NCBI GenBank assembly: GCA_021732845.1
Contig: JAKFUF010000077.1
Span: forward strand, 62,001 to 126,000
DNA: 64,000 nucleotides
Direction: 5' to 3'
Source of the DNA: Planctomycetaceae bacterium
GTDB taxonomy: Bacteria > Planctomycetota > Planctomycetia > Planctomycetales > Planctomycetaceae
The notes beneath the pieces are model-generated. The model was not told the DNA's origin and searched no databases. It worked only from the letters and a program-made list of their open reading frames with translations. Of the stretch, positions 20,101 to 29,400 are shown in pieces (within the stretch, counting starts at the first letter, position 1; each line of letters begins with the position of its first letter). The position numbers were made by a program, and so were the translations under genes.

Positions 20101-21291
20101 GCGGTCGCCCGGAAGCAGATTCTGGCAACAGACCTCACGGCCGATCTCGTCCGGCAGGTCCGCAACTTGAAGCAGCCGGCCCTCGACACGCTGATTACCG
20201 AGCACTGGGGCGTATTGCGCGACACGCCCGAAGAGAAGGCCAAGCTGATTGCCGAGTACAAAGACCGTCTCGGCAAGCGTGGCTCACCGCCCGACGTGGC
20301 TCTCGGCCGGGCGTTGTTTCAGAAGACCTGCGCCCAGTGCCACACGTTGTTCGGCGTTGGCTCCAAGGTGGGGCCGGAGCTGACCGGCTCGAATCGTGGC
20401 AACCTCGATTACCTGCTGTCGAACGTCCTCGACCCCAGCGCCGTCGTGGGGAAGGACTATCAGCCCACGATTTTTTCCACGAACAATGGCCGTACGATCA
20501 CTGGGCTGATCAAGATGCGGGACGAAAATTCGTACACGATTGTGACGGCGACCGAGACTCTCGTGCTGCCCAAGTCCGAGATTGACGAGCAAAAGATCTC
20601 GGACAAGTCGATGATGCCGGATGACCTGCTCAAGGCATTTTCAGAACAAGAGGTGCGGGCGCTGGTCGCTTACCTGGCGAGTCCCACACAAACACCGTTG
20701 CGGGCAACGGCGGAAAATGCCGTCGAATTCTTCAACGGCCGCGACCTGAAGTTTTGGGAAGGGGACGAGTCGCTGTGGAAGGTCGAGAACGGCGAGCTGA
20801 TTGGCACGAGCCCCGGACTCAAACGGAATGAATTTCTGCGGAGCCACTTCTTGGGAGACAACTTCCGCCTCACATTCGAGGTGAAACTCACCCCCAATGC
20901 CGGCAACAGCGGCGTTCAGTTCCGCAGCCAGCCGTTGCCGGACGGCGAGATGCAGGGTTATCAGGCCGACATCGGGGCAGGATGGTGGGGCAAGCTCTAT
21001 GAAGAGAACGGCCGAGCCCTGCTGTGGAAACTGCCGGGCGACGCGCATGTGAAGCCGGATGAATGGAACCAGTATGAGATCCAGTGCGAAAACGACCATG
21101 TGCGCACAGTGATCAACGGCAACCTGTGTGTCGATCTCAGCGATCCGAAGGGAGCCAGGTCGGGAATTTTCGCGCTGCAGTTGCACTCCGGCGAACCATT
21201 CACCGTGCGGTTTCGGGCGTTGAAACTGGACGTGTTGAACATGAAACCGAACCGCGAGGCGACTCTGAACAAACTGTTTCGAGGGGAATAG
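17161..21291 (+). CDS. Giant exported PVC-type protein: beta-propeller, HEAT, CxxCH haem, DUF1080
   Basis: A 1376-aa exported protein. Order: signal peptide (1-24); beta-sandwich resembling a carbohydrate-binding fold (about 40-205); PQQ/sorbosone-dehydrogenase-like beta-propeller of the membrane-bound dehydrogenase type (about 225-590; starts PEGFKVTAFAGEP, includes FDKRTVFAEKL and GMEDTHETLNSF); HEAT repeats (about 610-1020); haem domain with CAQCH at about 1057-1061 and the family sequence KVGPELTGSNRGNLDYLLSN; finally a DUF1080 jelly-roll (about 1190-1375; FFNGRDLKFWEG), a family now linked to 3-keto-disaccharide hydrolysis. Such proteins are thought to oxidise or cleave polysaccharide-derived sugars in the periplasm; the exact substrate is unknown. 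Confidence 0.92.
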   Translation: MRAIPTALVAAVSLFLLAFALAAPAQDPKAPATEKGAGQPPILLRPLNSEGKPLNLDFEAGDLSDWTVEGEAFAKQPIEGDTVAKRRQDMKSGHQGKYWLGGYEQLLDAPQGTLTSVPFKVTHPWASFLVAGGPHETTCVEIVSKVDNKLLLRASGRESEELYRVSVDLREYIGKEILIRVVDRHSGHWGHVNFDDFQFHTDKPKVEAKSAGELQEFAGLSPDDAAKAMKVPEGFKVTAFAGEPDIVQPIAMTIDDRGRLWVAEAYSYPVKVPAAEARDRIVILEDADNDGKFDKRTVFAEKLNLISGLEVGFGGAWVGAAPELLFIPDRNGDDIPDSPAEVILDGWGMEDTHETLNSFIWGPDGWLYGCHGVFTKSLVGRPGTPPENRKEINAGIFRFHPTRREFEVFAYGTSNPWGVDFNDHGQAFLSCCVIPHLFHVIQGARYQRQAGEHMQPYTYADIPTIAKHRHWVGNQWNEGDRAKSDANGGGHAHAGAMIYLGGRWPQQYRNQLFMNNIHGARINEDVLLRDGSGYVGDAAPDFCYANDRWSQILYLRYGPDGGVYMIDWYDANQCHHRNTDGHDRTNGRVFKITYEPKTVEESVVWKPVDLQKLSDRELIENQLHPNDWFVRGSRRVLQERAAAGKLDKDTHQALTQLAFGHEDETRRLRGLWALHVTSGLTEELLDRALEHETEFERAWAIQFACEKGVPSDKILGHFSTMSRTDVSPVVRLYLASALQRIPVDKRWEILVGLLSHGEDAADHNLPLMLWYAAEPLAVGEPVKALELALDGFVPVVKTHMVRRLAAMGTPELLSAIVAELARPGEPGEPERILNGLQAGLRGRRQVPMPAGWEASVEKLKTSDSPEIQRMLEGLSVTFGDPAAIARLRTRMADTATPLDQRKDALATLLAAKDASLLPLLKAFLDQPPMRNDALRALAAYDDAETPSLILGKYPELTGDERRSALNTLASRASYAQPMLEAVARKQILATDLTADLVRQVRNLKQPALDTLITEHWGVLRDTPEEKAKLIAEYKDRLGKRGSPPDVALGRALFQKTCAQCHTLFGVGSKVGPELTGSNRGNLDYLLSNVLDPSAVVGKDYQPTIFSTNNGRTITGLIKMRDENSYTIVTATETLVLPKSEIDEQKISDKSMMPDDLLKAFSEQEVRALVAYLASPTQTPLRATAENAVEFFNGRDLKFWEGDESLWKVENGELIGTSPGLKRNEFLRSHFLGDNFRLTFEVKLTPNAGNSGVQFRSQPLPDGEMQGYQADIGAGWWGKLYEENGRALLWKLPGDAHVKPDEWNQYEIQCENDHVRTVINGNLCVDLSDPKGARSGIFALQLHSGEPFTVRFRALKLDVLNMKPNREATLNKLFRGE

Positions 21292-21360
21292 ATCTTCGCT
21301 GGCGGATGCCTCGCAACGGATGACGACCGTTCCGACCGAGTCTGGGAGAGCATTGCACGG

Positions 21361-22878
21361 ATGAGCCTGAAACCCGGAATCTTTCGTATTCTGCTGCCGA
21401 CAATCATTGTCAGCAGTCTGCTGCTGGCGGTGGGCGGAGGAGGAGCATGGTATGTGCAGCGGCTGCAGCGGCAATCGAACACCATCCTGGCGGTGAATGT
21501 CGCCAGCATCCGCGCCGCTGAAGAACTCGAAATCAGCGTCCGCGAGATCCGCTCGGTTGTCAGCAGCTTCCTCTTGACCGGAGACATGAATCACCTCAAT
21601 GCGCTGCCGAGTCTGCGGAAAGATGCGGAGCAATGGTTCGGCGAGGCCGAACGGGCCTCCATCTCGCCAGAGGAAAAGCGGCTGATTCGAAGCATTCAAG
21701 AAGGTCTGCAGCATCTCTACCGCGAGATTGACGAACTCCCCGAAGAGGCTCGGCATGGAACTTCCCGGGCCGAAGCCCGCAGGCTGGCCTTGGATCTCAT
21801 GCCCAACGAGATTCTGGTCCACACCAAAGAGTTCCTGGATTTCAACGAGCGGGAACTGGCCCATAGCAATGTCGAGAATCAGAAGCTGGCGGACCGTCTG
21901 GTGCTTGGGTTGCTGCTGCTGGGTTCCTGTGGCTGCGTCGCGGGGCTTTCCGCGGGCTATGGTCTCGCGCGGGGGTTGAGCCGCGGGATTGTACGGCTGA
22001 CGGTACCGATTCGTGATGTGGCCGGAACTCTGGAAGAAGTCGTCGGACCCATGACCGTGGAGGGCTCGCCGGATTTGAACGATTTGGAGGCGGTCATGCA
22101 CGGGATTGCCGACCGGGTGACCACCGTCGTCAGGCAGTTGCAGCAAAGCCAGAGAGAGGCCCTTCACGCCGAACAACTGGCATCGCTTGGGCAGTTGGCC
22201 GCCGGGCTGGCCCATGAACTGCGAAACCCGCTGATGAGCATGAAGATTTTGGTGCAGGCCGCCGCCGAAGAGGTGCCCTCCGGGGTGCTGGAGGGCAAGG
22301 ATCTGAAGGTGCTGGAAGACGAGATGGACCGCATGGAAGGTCTCGTCCAGTCGTTTTTGGATTTTGCCCGCCCGCCAACACCCAACCGCAGGCGGGTCCA
22401 GTGGCAGCCGCTGGTAGAGCAGACACTGGAATTGCTGTCGTTTCAGATCCGCCGCGGGAGTGCCACGCTGGTCACGAACTTTCCGGCTGAGCCACTGTGG
22501 GTTTCAGCGGACCCCGGACAGTTGCGGCAGCAGATGCTGAATCTGGTGCTCAACAGCCTGGATGCCATGCCAGATGGCGGGCGGTTGACCATCACCCTGC
22601 GACGTGAGTTCGGCGGCGAAAATGCGGCGGTCGCCGGAGCCACGCTGAGCGTCACCGACAGCGGCCTTGGGATGACCCCGGCGGTGGCCGAAAAGGCGTT
22701 TGAGCCGTTTTTCAGTACGAAGACGACAGGTTTGGGACTGGGTCTGGCAGTTTGCCAGCGGATTAGCGAGGCTCATGGAGGGCGGATCTCGGTTCGTGAA
22801 GGGCCGGGCCACGGTGCGGAATTTGTCGTGTGGCTACCGTTGGCGGATGCCGGGGATACAGCTTCGGGAGAGACGTGA
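21361..22878 (+). CDS. Membrane sensor histidine kinase
   Basis: A 505-aa kinase. Membrane segments at about 8-28 and 181-203 flank a periplasmic helical sensor with a pattern like four-helix-bundle sensors (about 30-175). After a HAMP-like linker comes the dimerisation domain with phospho-acceptor His285 in LAHELRNPLMSMK, then the ATPase domain: N box NLVLNSLDAMPDGG, G1 box DSGLGM, F box FEPFFSTK, G2 box GLGLGLAVCQ. It overlaps by one base (TGATG) the response-regulator gene, a strong sign of a cognate pair. Resembles the NtrB/ZraS class. Confidence 0.95.
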   Translation: MSLKPGIFRILLPTIIVSSLLLAVGGGGAWYVQRLQRQSNTILAVNVASIRAAEELEISVREIRSVVSSFLLTGDMNHLNALPSLRKDAEQWFGEAERASISPEEKRLIRSIQEGLQHLYREIDELPEEARHGTSRAEARRLALDLMPNEILVHTKEFLDFNERELAHSNVENQKLADRLVLGLLLLGSCGCVAGLSAGYGLARGLSRGIVRLTVPIRDVAGTLEEVVGPMTVEGSPDLNDLEAVMHGIADRVTTVVRQLQQSQREALHAEQLASLGQLAAGLAHELRNPLMSMKILVQAAAEEVPSGVLEGKDLKVLEDEMDRMEGLVQSFLDFARPPTPNRRRVQWQPLVEQTLELLSFQIRRGSATLVTNFPAEPLWVSADPGQLRQQMLNLVLNSLDAMPDGGRLTITLRREFGGENAAVAGATLSVTDSGLGMTPAVAEKAFEPFFSTKTTGLGLGLAVCQRISEAHGGRISVREGPGHGAEFVVWLPLADAGDTASGET

Positions 22879-24356
22879 TGTCGAAGCTGCTGGTGGTCGA
22901 CGATGAACCAAACGTGCTGTATTCGCTGCAAAAGGGCCTGCAGTCGGAGACGGTGACCGTCATCACCGCGGAGACTGGCCATGCGGGCATCGAACAGGTC
23001 CGCAGCCAGCGGCCTGACGCGGTCGTGCTGGATGTGCGCCTGCCAGACATGTCGGGGTTGGAGGCGCTGGCTCACATTCGGCAAATCGACTCGCAGATAC
23101 CGGTGATTGTTGTCACCGCCTTCGCCACCACGGAGACCGCCATTGAGGCGATGAAGCGCGGCGCGTTTGAATACCTGCTCAAGCCGGTGGCCCTGAAGCA
23201 ACTGCGAGAAGTCGTGCAGCGGGCGCTCGACTTGAGCCGGTTGCGGCATGTGCCGGCGGCATTTGGCAAGGATCCAGAGACGCCCGGAGGCGAACGAATC
23301 GTCGGCCAATCGGCCGCGATGCAGGAGGTTTACAAGACCATTGGCCGCGTGGCTCCGCAGGATGTCTCGGTACTCATCCTGGGCGAGAGCGGCACCGGCA
23401 AGGAACTGGTGGCCCGCGCGCTGTATCAGCACAGCCAGCGGCAATCCACGCCGTTCCTCGCCCTCAACTGTGCTGCGCTGCCCGAAACGCTCTTGGAAAG
23501 TGAATTATTTGGTCACGAGCGCGGAGCGTTTACAGGGGCCGACCACCTGCGCATCGGGAAATTCGAGCAGGCGAACCACGGCACGCTGTTTCTCGATGAA
23601 CTGGGTGACATGACACTGGCCACGCAGGCGAAAGTCTTGCGGATCCTGCAGGATGGGACGTTTGAACGCGTGGGGGGAAACCACACGCTCAAGACCAACG
23701 TGCGGATCATCGCCGCCACCAATCAGCAACTGGAATCGATGGTGGAGAAGGGCCAGTTCCGCCGCGACCTGTTCTTCCGCCTGAACGATGTGATCATCCG
23801 CCTGCCCAGCCTCCGCGAGCGGATGGAAGATCTGCCGCTGCTCGTCGAGTATTTCGTCCGGATGTACAACGTGTCGCTCCACAAGGACGTGCAGTCTGTG
23901 GCTCCGGAAGCGATGCGGCTCTTGGAGACTCATGTCTGGCCGGGGAATGTTCGCGAGTTGCAGGGCGTGATCAAATCCGCGCTGATCCAGGGAACCGGAC
24001 CGGTCCTGACGCGGGAGATGATGCCCAGTACCTTTTGGACGCCGACGATCGAGTCAGCCACGGAATCGCCCGCGTCCCTGGATGTCAAAGCATTAGTCGG
24101 CGAACTGATTCGCGCTGGCGAGCAGGAGATTTATTGGAAGGTGATGGCTGAGGTGGACCGGGTGATTTTGGGCGAGGTGCTGGCCGCCGTGCAGGGCAGC
24201 CAAGTGCAGGCCAGTGAAGTTCTTGGCATCTCGCGGACGACTTTGCGCCACAAGCTCGCCAGTCTCGGCCTGACCGTGTCCAAGCAGGTGCTGACAGATT
24301 CTGCCCAGCCTGTCCAGAATCTGCACAATGCTCCGCGTGACCGTCGCGACGAGTGA
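22878..24356 (+). CDS. NtrC-family sigma-54-dependent response regulator
   Basis: A 492-aa regulator. Receiver domain (1-120) with phosphorylatable Asp52 in VVLDVRLPD and Lys in LLKPV. AAA+ domain (about 140-375) with Walker A GESGTGKE (about 169) and the sigma-54 contact loop GAFTGA (about 217), Walker B GTLFLDELGDM. C-terminal Fis-type helix-turn-helix (about 440-475; LGISRTTLRHKLASLGL). All residues needed for ATP-dependent activation of sigma-54 polymerase are present. A -24/-12 promoter starts 124 nt after its stop codon, upstream of the efflux genes. Confidence 0.96.
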   Translation: MSKLLVVDDEPNVLYSLQKGLQSETVTVITAETGHAGIEQVRSQRPDAVVLDVRLPDMSGLEALAHIRQIDSQIPVIVVTAFATTETAIEAMKRGAFEYLLKPVALKQLREVVQRALDLSRLRHVPAAFGKDPETPGGERIVGQSAAMQEVYKTIGRVAPQDVSVLILGESGTGKELVARALYQHSQRQSTPFLALNCAALPETLLESELFGHERGAFTGADHLRIGKFEQANHGTLFLDELGDMTLATQAKVLRILQDGTFERVGGNHTLKTNVRIIAATNQQLESMVEKGQFRRDLFFRLNDVIIRLPSLRERMEDLPLLVEYFVRMYNVSLHKDVQSVAPEAMRLLETHVWPGNVRELQGVIKSALIQGTGPVLTREMMPSTFWTPTIESATESPASLDVKALVGELIRAGEQEIYWKVMAEVDRVILGEVLAAVQGSQVQASEVLGISRTTLRHKLASLGLTVSKQVLTDSAQPVQNLHNAPRDRRDE

Positions 24357-24386
24357 ACCGGGGCGTTTCAATCCAGTGCACTGCGC

Positions 24387-24402
24387 GGTGTTCATAAACA
24401 CC
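24387..24402 (+). promoter_or_regulatory. Candidate activator-binding inverted repeat
   Basis: GGTGTT-CATA-AACACC is a perfect 6-bp inverted repeat. Its centre is about 112 nt before the start site predicted from the -24/-12 element, the usual distance for an NtrC-type upstream activating site. A second short palindrome, AGTGCACT, is at 24375-24382. Binding by the adjacent regulator is inference. Confidence 0.5.
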
Positions 24403-24480
24403 TTCGCACGCCTGCGTTTACCGCGCGTTTCATCAAGCTTTCCGATTTGTCAACGACTGCGGATCAGTCGCTTCAGACAT

Positions 24481-24496
24481 CGGCACGCACTTTGCC
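24481..24496 (+). promoter_or_regulatory. Sigma-54 (-24/-12) promoter of the efflux operon
   Basis: CGGCACGCACTTTGCC carries the invariant GG (24482-24483) and GC (24494-24495) exactly 10 nt apart, and matches TGGCACG-N4-TTGC at all but the first base. The predicted start is near 24507, 43 nt before the small membrane-protein gene. Its place directly after an NtrC-type activator gene makes chance unlikely. Confidence 0.78.
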
Positions 24497-24549
24497 GTTC
24501 AGTCCTCGCGCGGTTGCTTCCGCATTCGATTCCGGGGGGAGTCAAAGTC

Positions 24550-24717
24550 ATGAACGAACAGTCCACAAAAGTAGCGTCCCCCAAAAAAGTTCAGATCTCA
24601 GCTCAGTGGCTCGACCAAGAACGGCGGAGCGAGCGCTACTTGCGCTGGTCGCTCAACATTCTGGTGGCGAGCTGTGCTGTTCTTGCACTGATGTTTTGGT
24701 GGATCCTCCTGCATTAG
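24550..24717 (+). CDS. 55-aa single-pass membrane protein
   Basis: A small protein: 30 polar, mostly basic residues (MNEQSTKVASPKKVQ..., later ERRSERYLRW) then one membrane helix (LNILVASCAVLALMFWWILL) to the end. ATG at 24550 follows GGGGGGAGTC. It is the first gene after the sigma-54 promoter and 83 nt before the adaptor gene. Small membrane proteins that modulate RND pumps are known in other bacteria (AcrZ with AcrB); a similar role here is inference from position. Confidence 0.65.
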   Translation: MNEQSTKVASPKKVQISAQWLDQERRSERYLRWSLNILVASCAVLALMFWWILLH

Positions 24718-24800
24718 TGTCTGAACACCGAAATCCAAGCCGGACATGGATGTCCGGTCCAGATCTCTCGAGATCTGCCAAAAAAGGCCTACCCCTCGCA

Positions 24801-26342
24801 ATGATCCGAACTGCCATGTCCCGCATTCCTCGAGCTGTACGTATTATTGCCACCGTGGCGTTCGTGATCGCCTGTGTTCTGGCACCGCTGAAAGCGGTGC
24901 CGCTCGTGCATGGCTGGTGGCAGGCACACGAGACCCAGGTGGCTGTTGCGAAGGAATTGCCCGTCGAGCCACCGCTGGTCGTGCTGGCTTCGGCACCGGA
25001 TACACTGCAGCTTGTCCCCGGCGCGACCGAGAAGCTAGGGTTGGAGCTGACTGAGGTCGCCGCCGCCCCGGCCCCCGAGCCGCTCCGGCTGGACGGAACG
25101 CTCTTTCTTGATGCGAACCGGATGGTCAATGTCCGCTGCCGCTTTAATGGCGATGTGATTGCCGTGGGAGAAGTGGCTGACAACGACCCCGGCGACGAGA
25201 GTGCTGGGCAACCTGTGCGGATGCGATCTCTGCGCTATGGCGACATCGTCAAGCCGGGGCAACTGCTGCTGATTGTTTCCAGCAAGGATCTCGGCGAAAA
25301 GAAAAGCGAATTTGTGGATGCCCTGTTGTCGCTGCAGACCACGCGGGAACGACTGGAGCGGTTGGAGAAGCTTCTTAAACAGCAGGCGGTCCCGGAGAAA
25401 AGCGTCTTGGAGTCACGCCGCGAACTGGCCGGGGCCGAGGTCGCGGCCACACGCGCCGAACGAACGCTCCGTTCCTGGGGCATGGCCGATGCCGACATGC
25501 AGGGCCTGCGAAAAGAGGCCGACGAGATGCGGCAGAAAAACTGGGTCTCACACCCTGATGAAGAGCTGAACTGGGGGCGGGTCGAAATCCGTGCCCCAGC
25601 CGCCGGGACCATTGTGGAAAAGAACGTGGTTGTGGGTGAGATGACCAGTGATCGGACGCTGTTCAAAATCGCTGACCTGTCACGGCTGGATGTGATGGCT
25701 CACGTTTATGAAGAAGATCTGCCCGACCTCGAAAACCTCGCGTCGCAGCAGCGGCACTGGACGATCCAGTTGAAGTCCGAGCCGAAGGCGCTGGCGCTTC
25801 GTGGTTGCTTCAACCGCATCGGCAGCATTATCGACCCCAGTCAGCACACCGCGCTGGTGATGGGCTCTGTCGACAATTCACAGGCCCGGCTGAGGGTCGG
25901 ACAGTTCATCACCGCCCGGATTGAATTGCCACACGTTTCCGGCGAACTGGCGGTCCCGGCCACGGCCGTCGTCGACAAGGATGGCGAGAACTACGTACTC
26001 GTGAAGTCGGCGGAACAGCCGCTGCAATTTCGTCTCACGCGGGTCTCGACAACGCGTCGCTGCGAGAGCAAAGTCTGCTTGAACGGGGCGGCCACTTCAG
26101 CCCCGGACTTGCATGAAGGAGACGTGATTATTGTTCGCGGGGCGGTCGAGATGATTGCCGAACTCGATCGGTTGAAGGCGAACGCGGTGAAACCGGCAAC
26201 CAGCCCAGCCCCAGGGCCGAGCGATGCCGTACCGGCACCCGCGGCAGCGGCCGCTGTCACCCCGTCCAACGATCAATCGATGCGGACCACCTGGGACGCA
26301 CTGCGTCGAATCGCGATGTGCGTTCCCCGGCGGAGAGGCTGA
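24801..26342 (+). CDS. RND efflux periplasmic adaptor (membrane fusion protein)
   Basis: A 513-aa protein of the HlyD/CusB/CzcB type. N-terminal anchor at about 10-35. Barrel-sandwich halves flank a long alpha-hairpin (about 165-255; ETERLERLEKLLKQQAV-like heptads and KSVLESRRELAGAE). The second lipoyl half IRAPAAGTIVEKNVVVGE (about 265) is followed by the beta-barrel FKIADLSRLDVMAHVYEED and a C-terminal membrane-proximal domain with a Pro/Ala tail. It bridges the inner-membrane pump to an outer-membrane channel. Start at 24801 (or 24816). No TolC-like gene is in the window. Confidence 0.9.
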   Translation: MIRTAMSRIPRAVRIIATVAFVIACVLAPLKAVPLVHGWWQAHETQVAVAKELPVEPPLVVLASAPDTLQLVPGATEKLGLELTEVAAAPAPEPLRLDGTLFLDANRMVNVRCRFNGDVIAVGEVADNDPGDESAGQPVRMRSLRYGDIVKPGQLLLIVSSKDLGEKKSEFVDALLSLQTTRERLERLEKLLKQQAVPEKSVLESRRELAGAEVAATRAERTLRSWGMADADMQGLRKEADEMRQKNWVSHPDEELNWGRVEIRAPAAGTIVEKNVVVGEMTSDRTLFKIADLSRLDVMAHVYEEDLPDLENLASQQRHWTIQLKSEPKALALRGCFNRIGSIIDPSQHTALVMGSVDNSQARLRVGQFITARIELPHVSGELAVPATAVVDKDGENYVLVKSAEQPLQFRLTRVSTTRRCESKVCLNGAATSAPDLHEGDVIIVRGAVEMIAELDRLKANAVKPATSPAPGPSDAVPAPAAAAAVTPSNDQSMRTTWDALRRIAMCVPRRRG

Positions 26343-26484
26343 GTGCGCCGCCTTCCGGTGCGCTGAACAGCGTGAAACTCCTACTGCTGCTTCCTCACAA
26401 CGCTTCATGCGGCTGTTGTCATCGCCGCGCGCTCGTACCCTTTGATGATCCGCACGGATTGCGGAATTGTTCGGGAGAACTGCC

Positions 26485-29400
26485 ATGTTCGGTCGCCTGC
26501 TGAACTGGGCCGTCAACAACGTGTTTCTCGTTGTGCTGATGGCGGTCACGCTGGCTGTCGTCGGGGGCTACGCGTTCACCCGCGTCAACATCGAAGCCTA
26601 TCCCGACCCTGCCCCAGCCATCATCGAAGTCGTGGCTCAATACCCAGGGGCCTCCGCCGAAGAGGTCGAACGCCAGGTCACCATCCCGTTGGAAATCTCC
26701 CTGGCAGGGATGCCGGGGCTCAAATACACCCGCAGCAAATCGATGTTCGGGCTGGCCCACCTGCGGAACCAGTTTGAGTATGGCATCGAGTATGCCCAGG
26801 CGAAGCAGGAGGTCCTGAACCGGCTGGCGGGTGTCAAACTTCCCAGCGGGGTCGACCCTCAGATTTCCCCCGCGTCGCCCATCGGCGAGATCTACCGCTA
26901 CATCCTCAAGAGCCCGCGTGACGGACTGGGCCGGCCGATCTATGCCCTCAATGACCTGAAGGCCCTGCAGGACTGGACACTGGAGCGCGAGTTCCTGCGG
27001 ATCCCTGGAGTGGCCGGAGTGGTCAGCTCGGGTGGCACCGTCAAAATCTACGAGATCCGGCCCGACCCGGAACGGATGCGGGAATTTGGGATCACTCTCG
27101 ATCAGCTTGAGAAGGCTGTCTCCGAAAGCAATGCGAACGTCGGCGGCAACTTCGTGGTCCAGGGGGCCAATGTGCAGGTCGTCCGCGGGATCGGGTTGAT
27201 CGGCGGCGGCAATGATCCCATGGTCCGCGCCATGAACCTGTCGACGTCGGAGGCGGCCGCCGCCTACCTGCGCAAACAGGAGCAGCGGCGCATTCGTGAG
27301 ATCCGCCAGATTGTTGTGGCGGCGACGGACAACATCCCCGTCCGGGTGGGACAGCTCGTCGAAGGTGGATCCGTCCGGTCGGACGACGAACTGGGGCGCG
27401 ATGGCGTCGTGGTGGGTTATCAGACGCGGCAGGGTCAGGTGGGGATCACCCGCCCTGTTGGCGAAGCAGCCGAAAGTGAAGGGCACGCGGTCGTCAGTGC
27501 CGAGCCCCGCAAACTGGTGGACGAGGATGACGTGGTGCAGGGGATCATCCTGCTCCGTAAGGGCGAAAAATCGATTCCAGCGCTGGAAGCCGTCCAGGCC
27601 AAAATCGCGGAACTGAACGACAAGGCCGGCAAGCTGCTGCCCGGCGTCCAGATCGAACCATACTACAACCGAGCCTCACTGATCGAAGTGACCACGCACA
27701 CGGTGCATCACAACCTGGTCGTGGGGATGTTCCTGGTGACGGTCATCCTGCTGATGTTTCTCAGCAATGTGCGGAGTGCGTTGATCGTGGCCATCAACGT
27801 GCCGCTGGCCCTGCTGTTCGCCTTCGGGGTGCTGTATTTTCGCGGCAAGTCCGCCAACTTGCTCTCCATCGGTGCTGTCGACTTCGGCATCATCGTCGAC
27901 TCCACGGTGATCATGGTGGAAAACATTTTCCGCCGCATCAGTTCCGGCGACAGCGCCGAACTGCCATTTCAGGAGCGGATTCTGCGGGCTGGCCGGGAAG
28001 TCGAGAAGAGTCTGTTCTACTCGACCCTCATCATGGTCTGTGCCCTGTTGCCACTGTTCACGATGCAGGGTCCCGAAGGCCAGATCTTTGGTCCGATGGC
28101 CGACACCTATGCCTTTGCCCTGGGTGGTGCCCTGCTGCTGGCACTGACTGTTTCTCCGGTGCTGGCGTGCATCTTCTTTCGCAAGCTCAAACCGACCAAA
28201 GACAACTTTATGGTGCGGTGGCTCAAAAACTCGGTGCTCTGGCAATTGAACTTCCTGTTGGATCATCGGTGGGTCGGGCTGGGCTTCATGGCGCTGCTGG
28301 TGGGGATCACGGCTGGTGTCCTGCCCTACCTCGGGCGGGAATTCATGCCGGAACTCGAAGAGGGCAACATGGTCGTCCGGGCGACCTTCCCGGTGAACAT
28401 GTCGATGGAGGAAGCGGCGCGCAACGCCCACACGATGCGTGGCATCATCAGCAAGTACCCCGAGACAAAGCTGGTGGCCAGCCAGGTGGGGCGGCCGGAC
28501 GATGGCACCGACCCCACCGGCTTCAATGAGGTCCAGTGCTTCGTCCCGCTGCAAAATCCGCAGGAATGGCCAAAAATCGCCACGCGGGGCCGGTCACGAT
28601 CCAAGCCAGAGCTAGTCGCCGAGATGAGCGACGAACTGTCACGGGCGATTCCCGGTGTGAACTGGGATTTTTCGCAGATCATCCGCGACAACGTGATGGA
28701 ATCCTTGTCGGGTGTGAAGGGTGAAAACTCGGTCAAGATCTTCGGCCCCGATCTGGATGAGCTGGAGCGGCTGGCCGCCAAATTCAGCTCGACACTAGGG
28801 CAGATTCAAGGCGTGCGGGAGCCGGGCGTGTTCCGCATCAACGGGCAGACGAGCCTCGCCTTCCCCATTGACCGCGCCAAGTGCGCGACATGGAATGTGA
28901 ACGTCGACGATGTCGAACATGTGATCGAAACTGCGGTTGGCGGCCGCACGCTGACCGAAATGATCGAAGGCGAGAAGCGGTTCGGAATCGCCCTGCGCTG
29001 GCCCGCACGGCTGCGAAGCAATGCCGATCAGATCCTGGAAATCCCTGTCGAGGTTGTCAAAAACACCATGAGCGGCAACCTGGCGGGCCTCAACGAGACG
29101 CCGCAAAGCGGAGCGAGTACCGGACTGTCGCGCACCGGTTCCAGCCTCTCAATGCCCGCCCTGACGGGCAGCAGCGAGAACGCCACGTTGAACGACCTCG
29201 CCCGTGTCCCGCGCCGTCGCCTGCGGGACCTGGTGACGCCCGTCGATGCCGATGGCTATCCCGATCCCGAAGGCAGCTTCGTGCAACCGGGAGCCGCGGT
29301 CATCAGCCGCGAGCAGGGACGGCGGCTCATCGCCGTCAAATTCAGTGTGCGTGATCGCGACCTGGCCGGCACAGTTGCCGAGGCTCAAGCCACCACCGGG

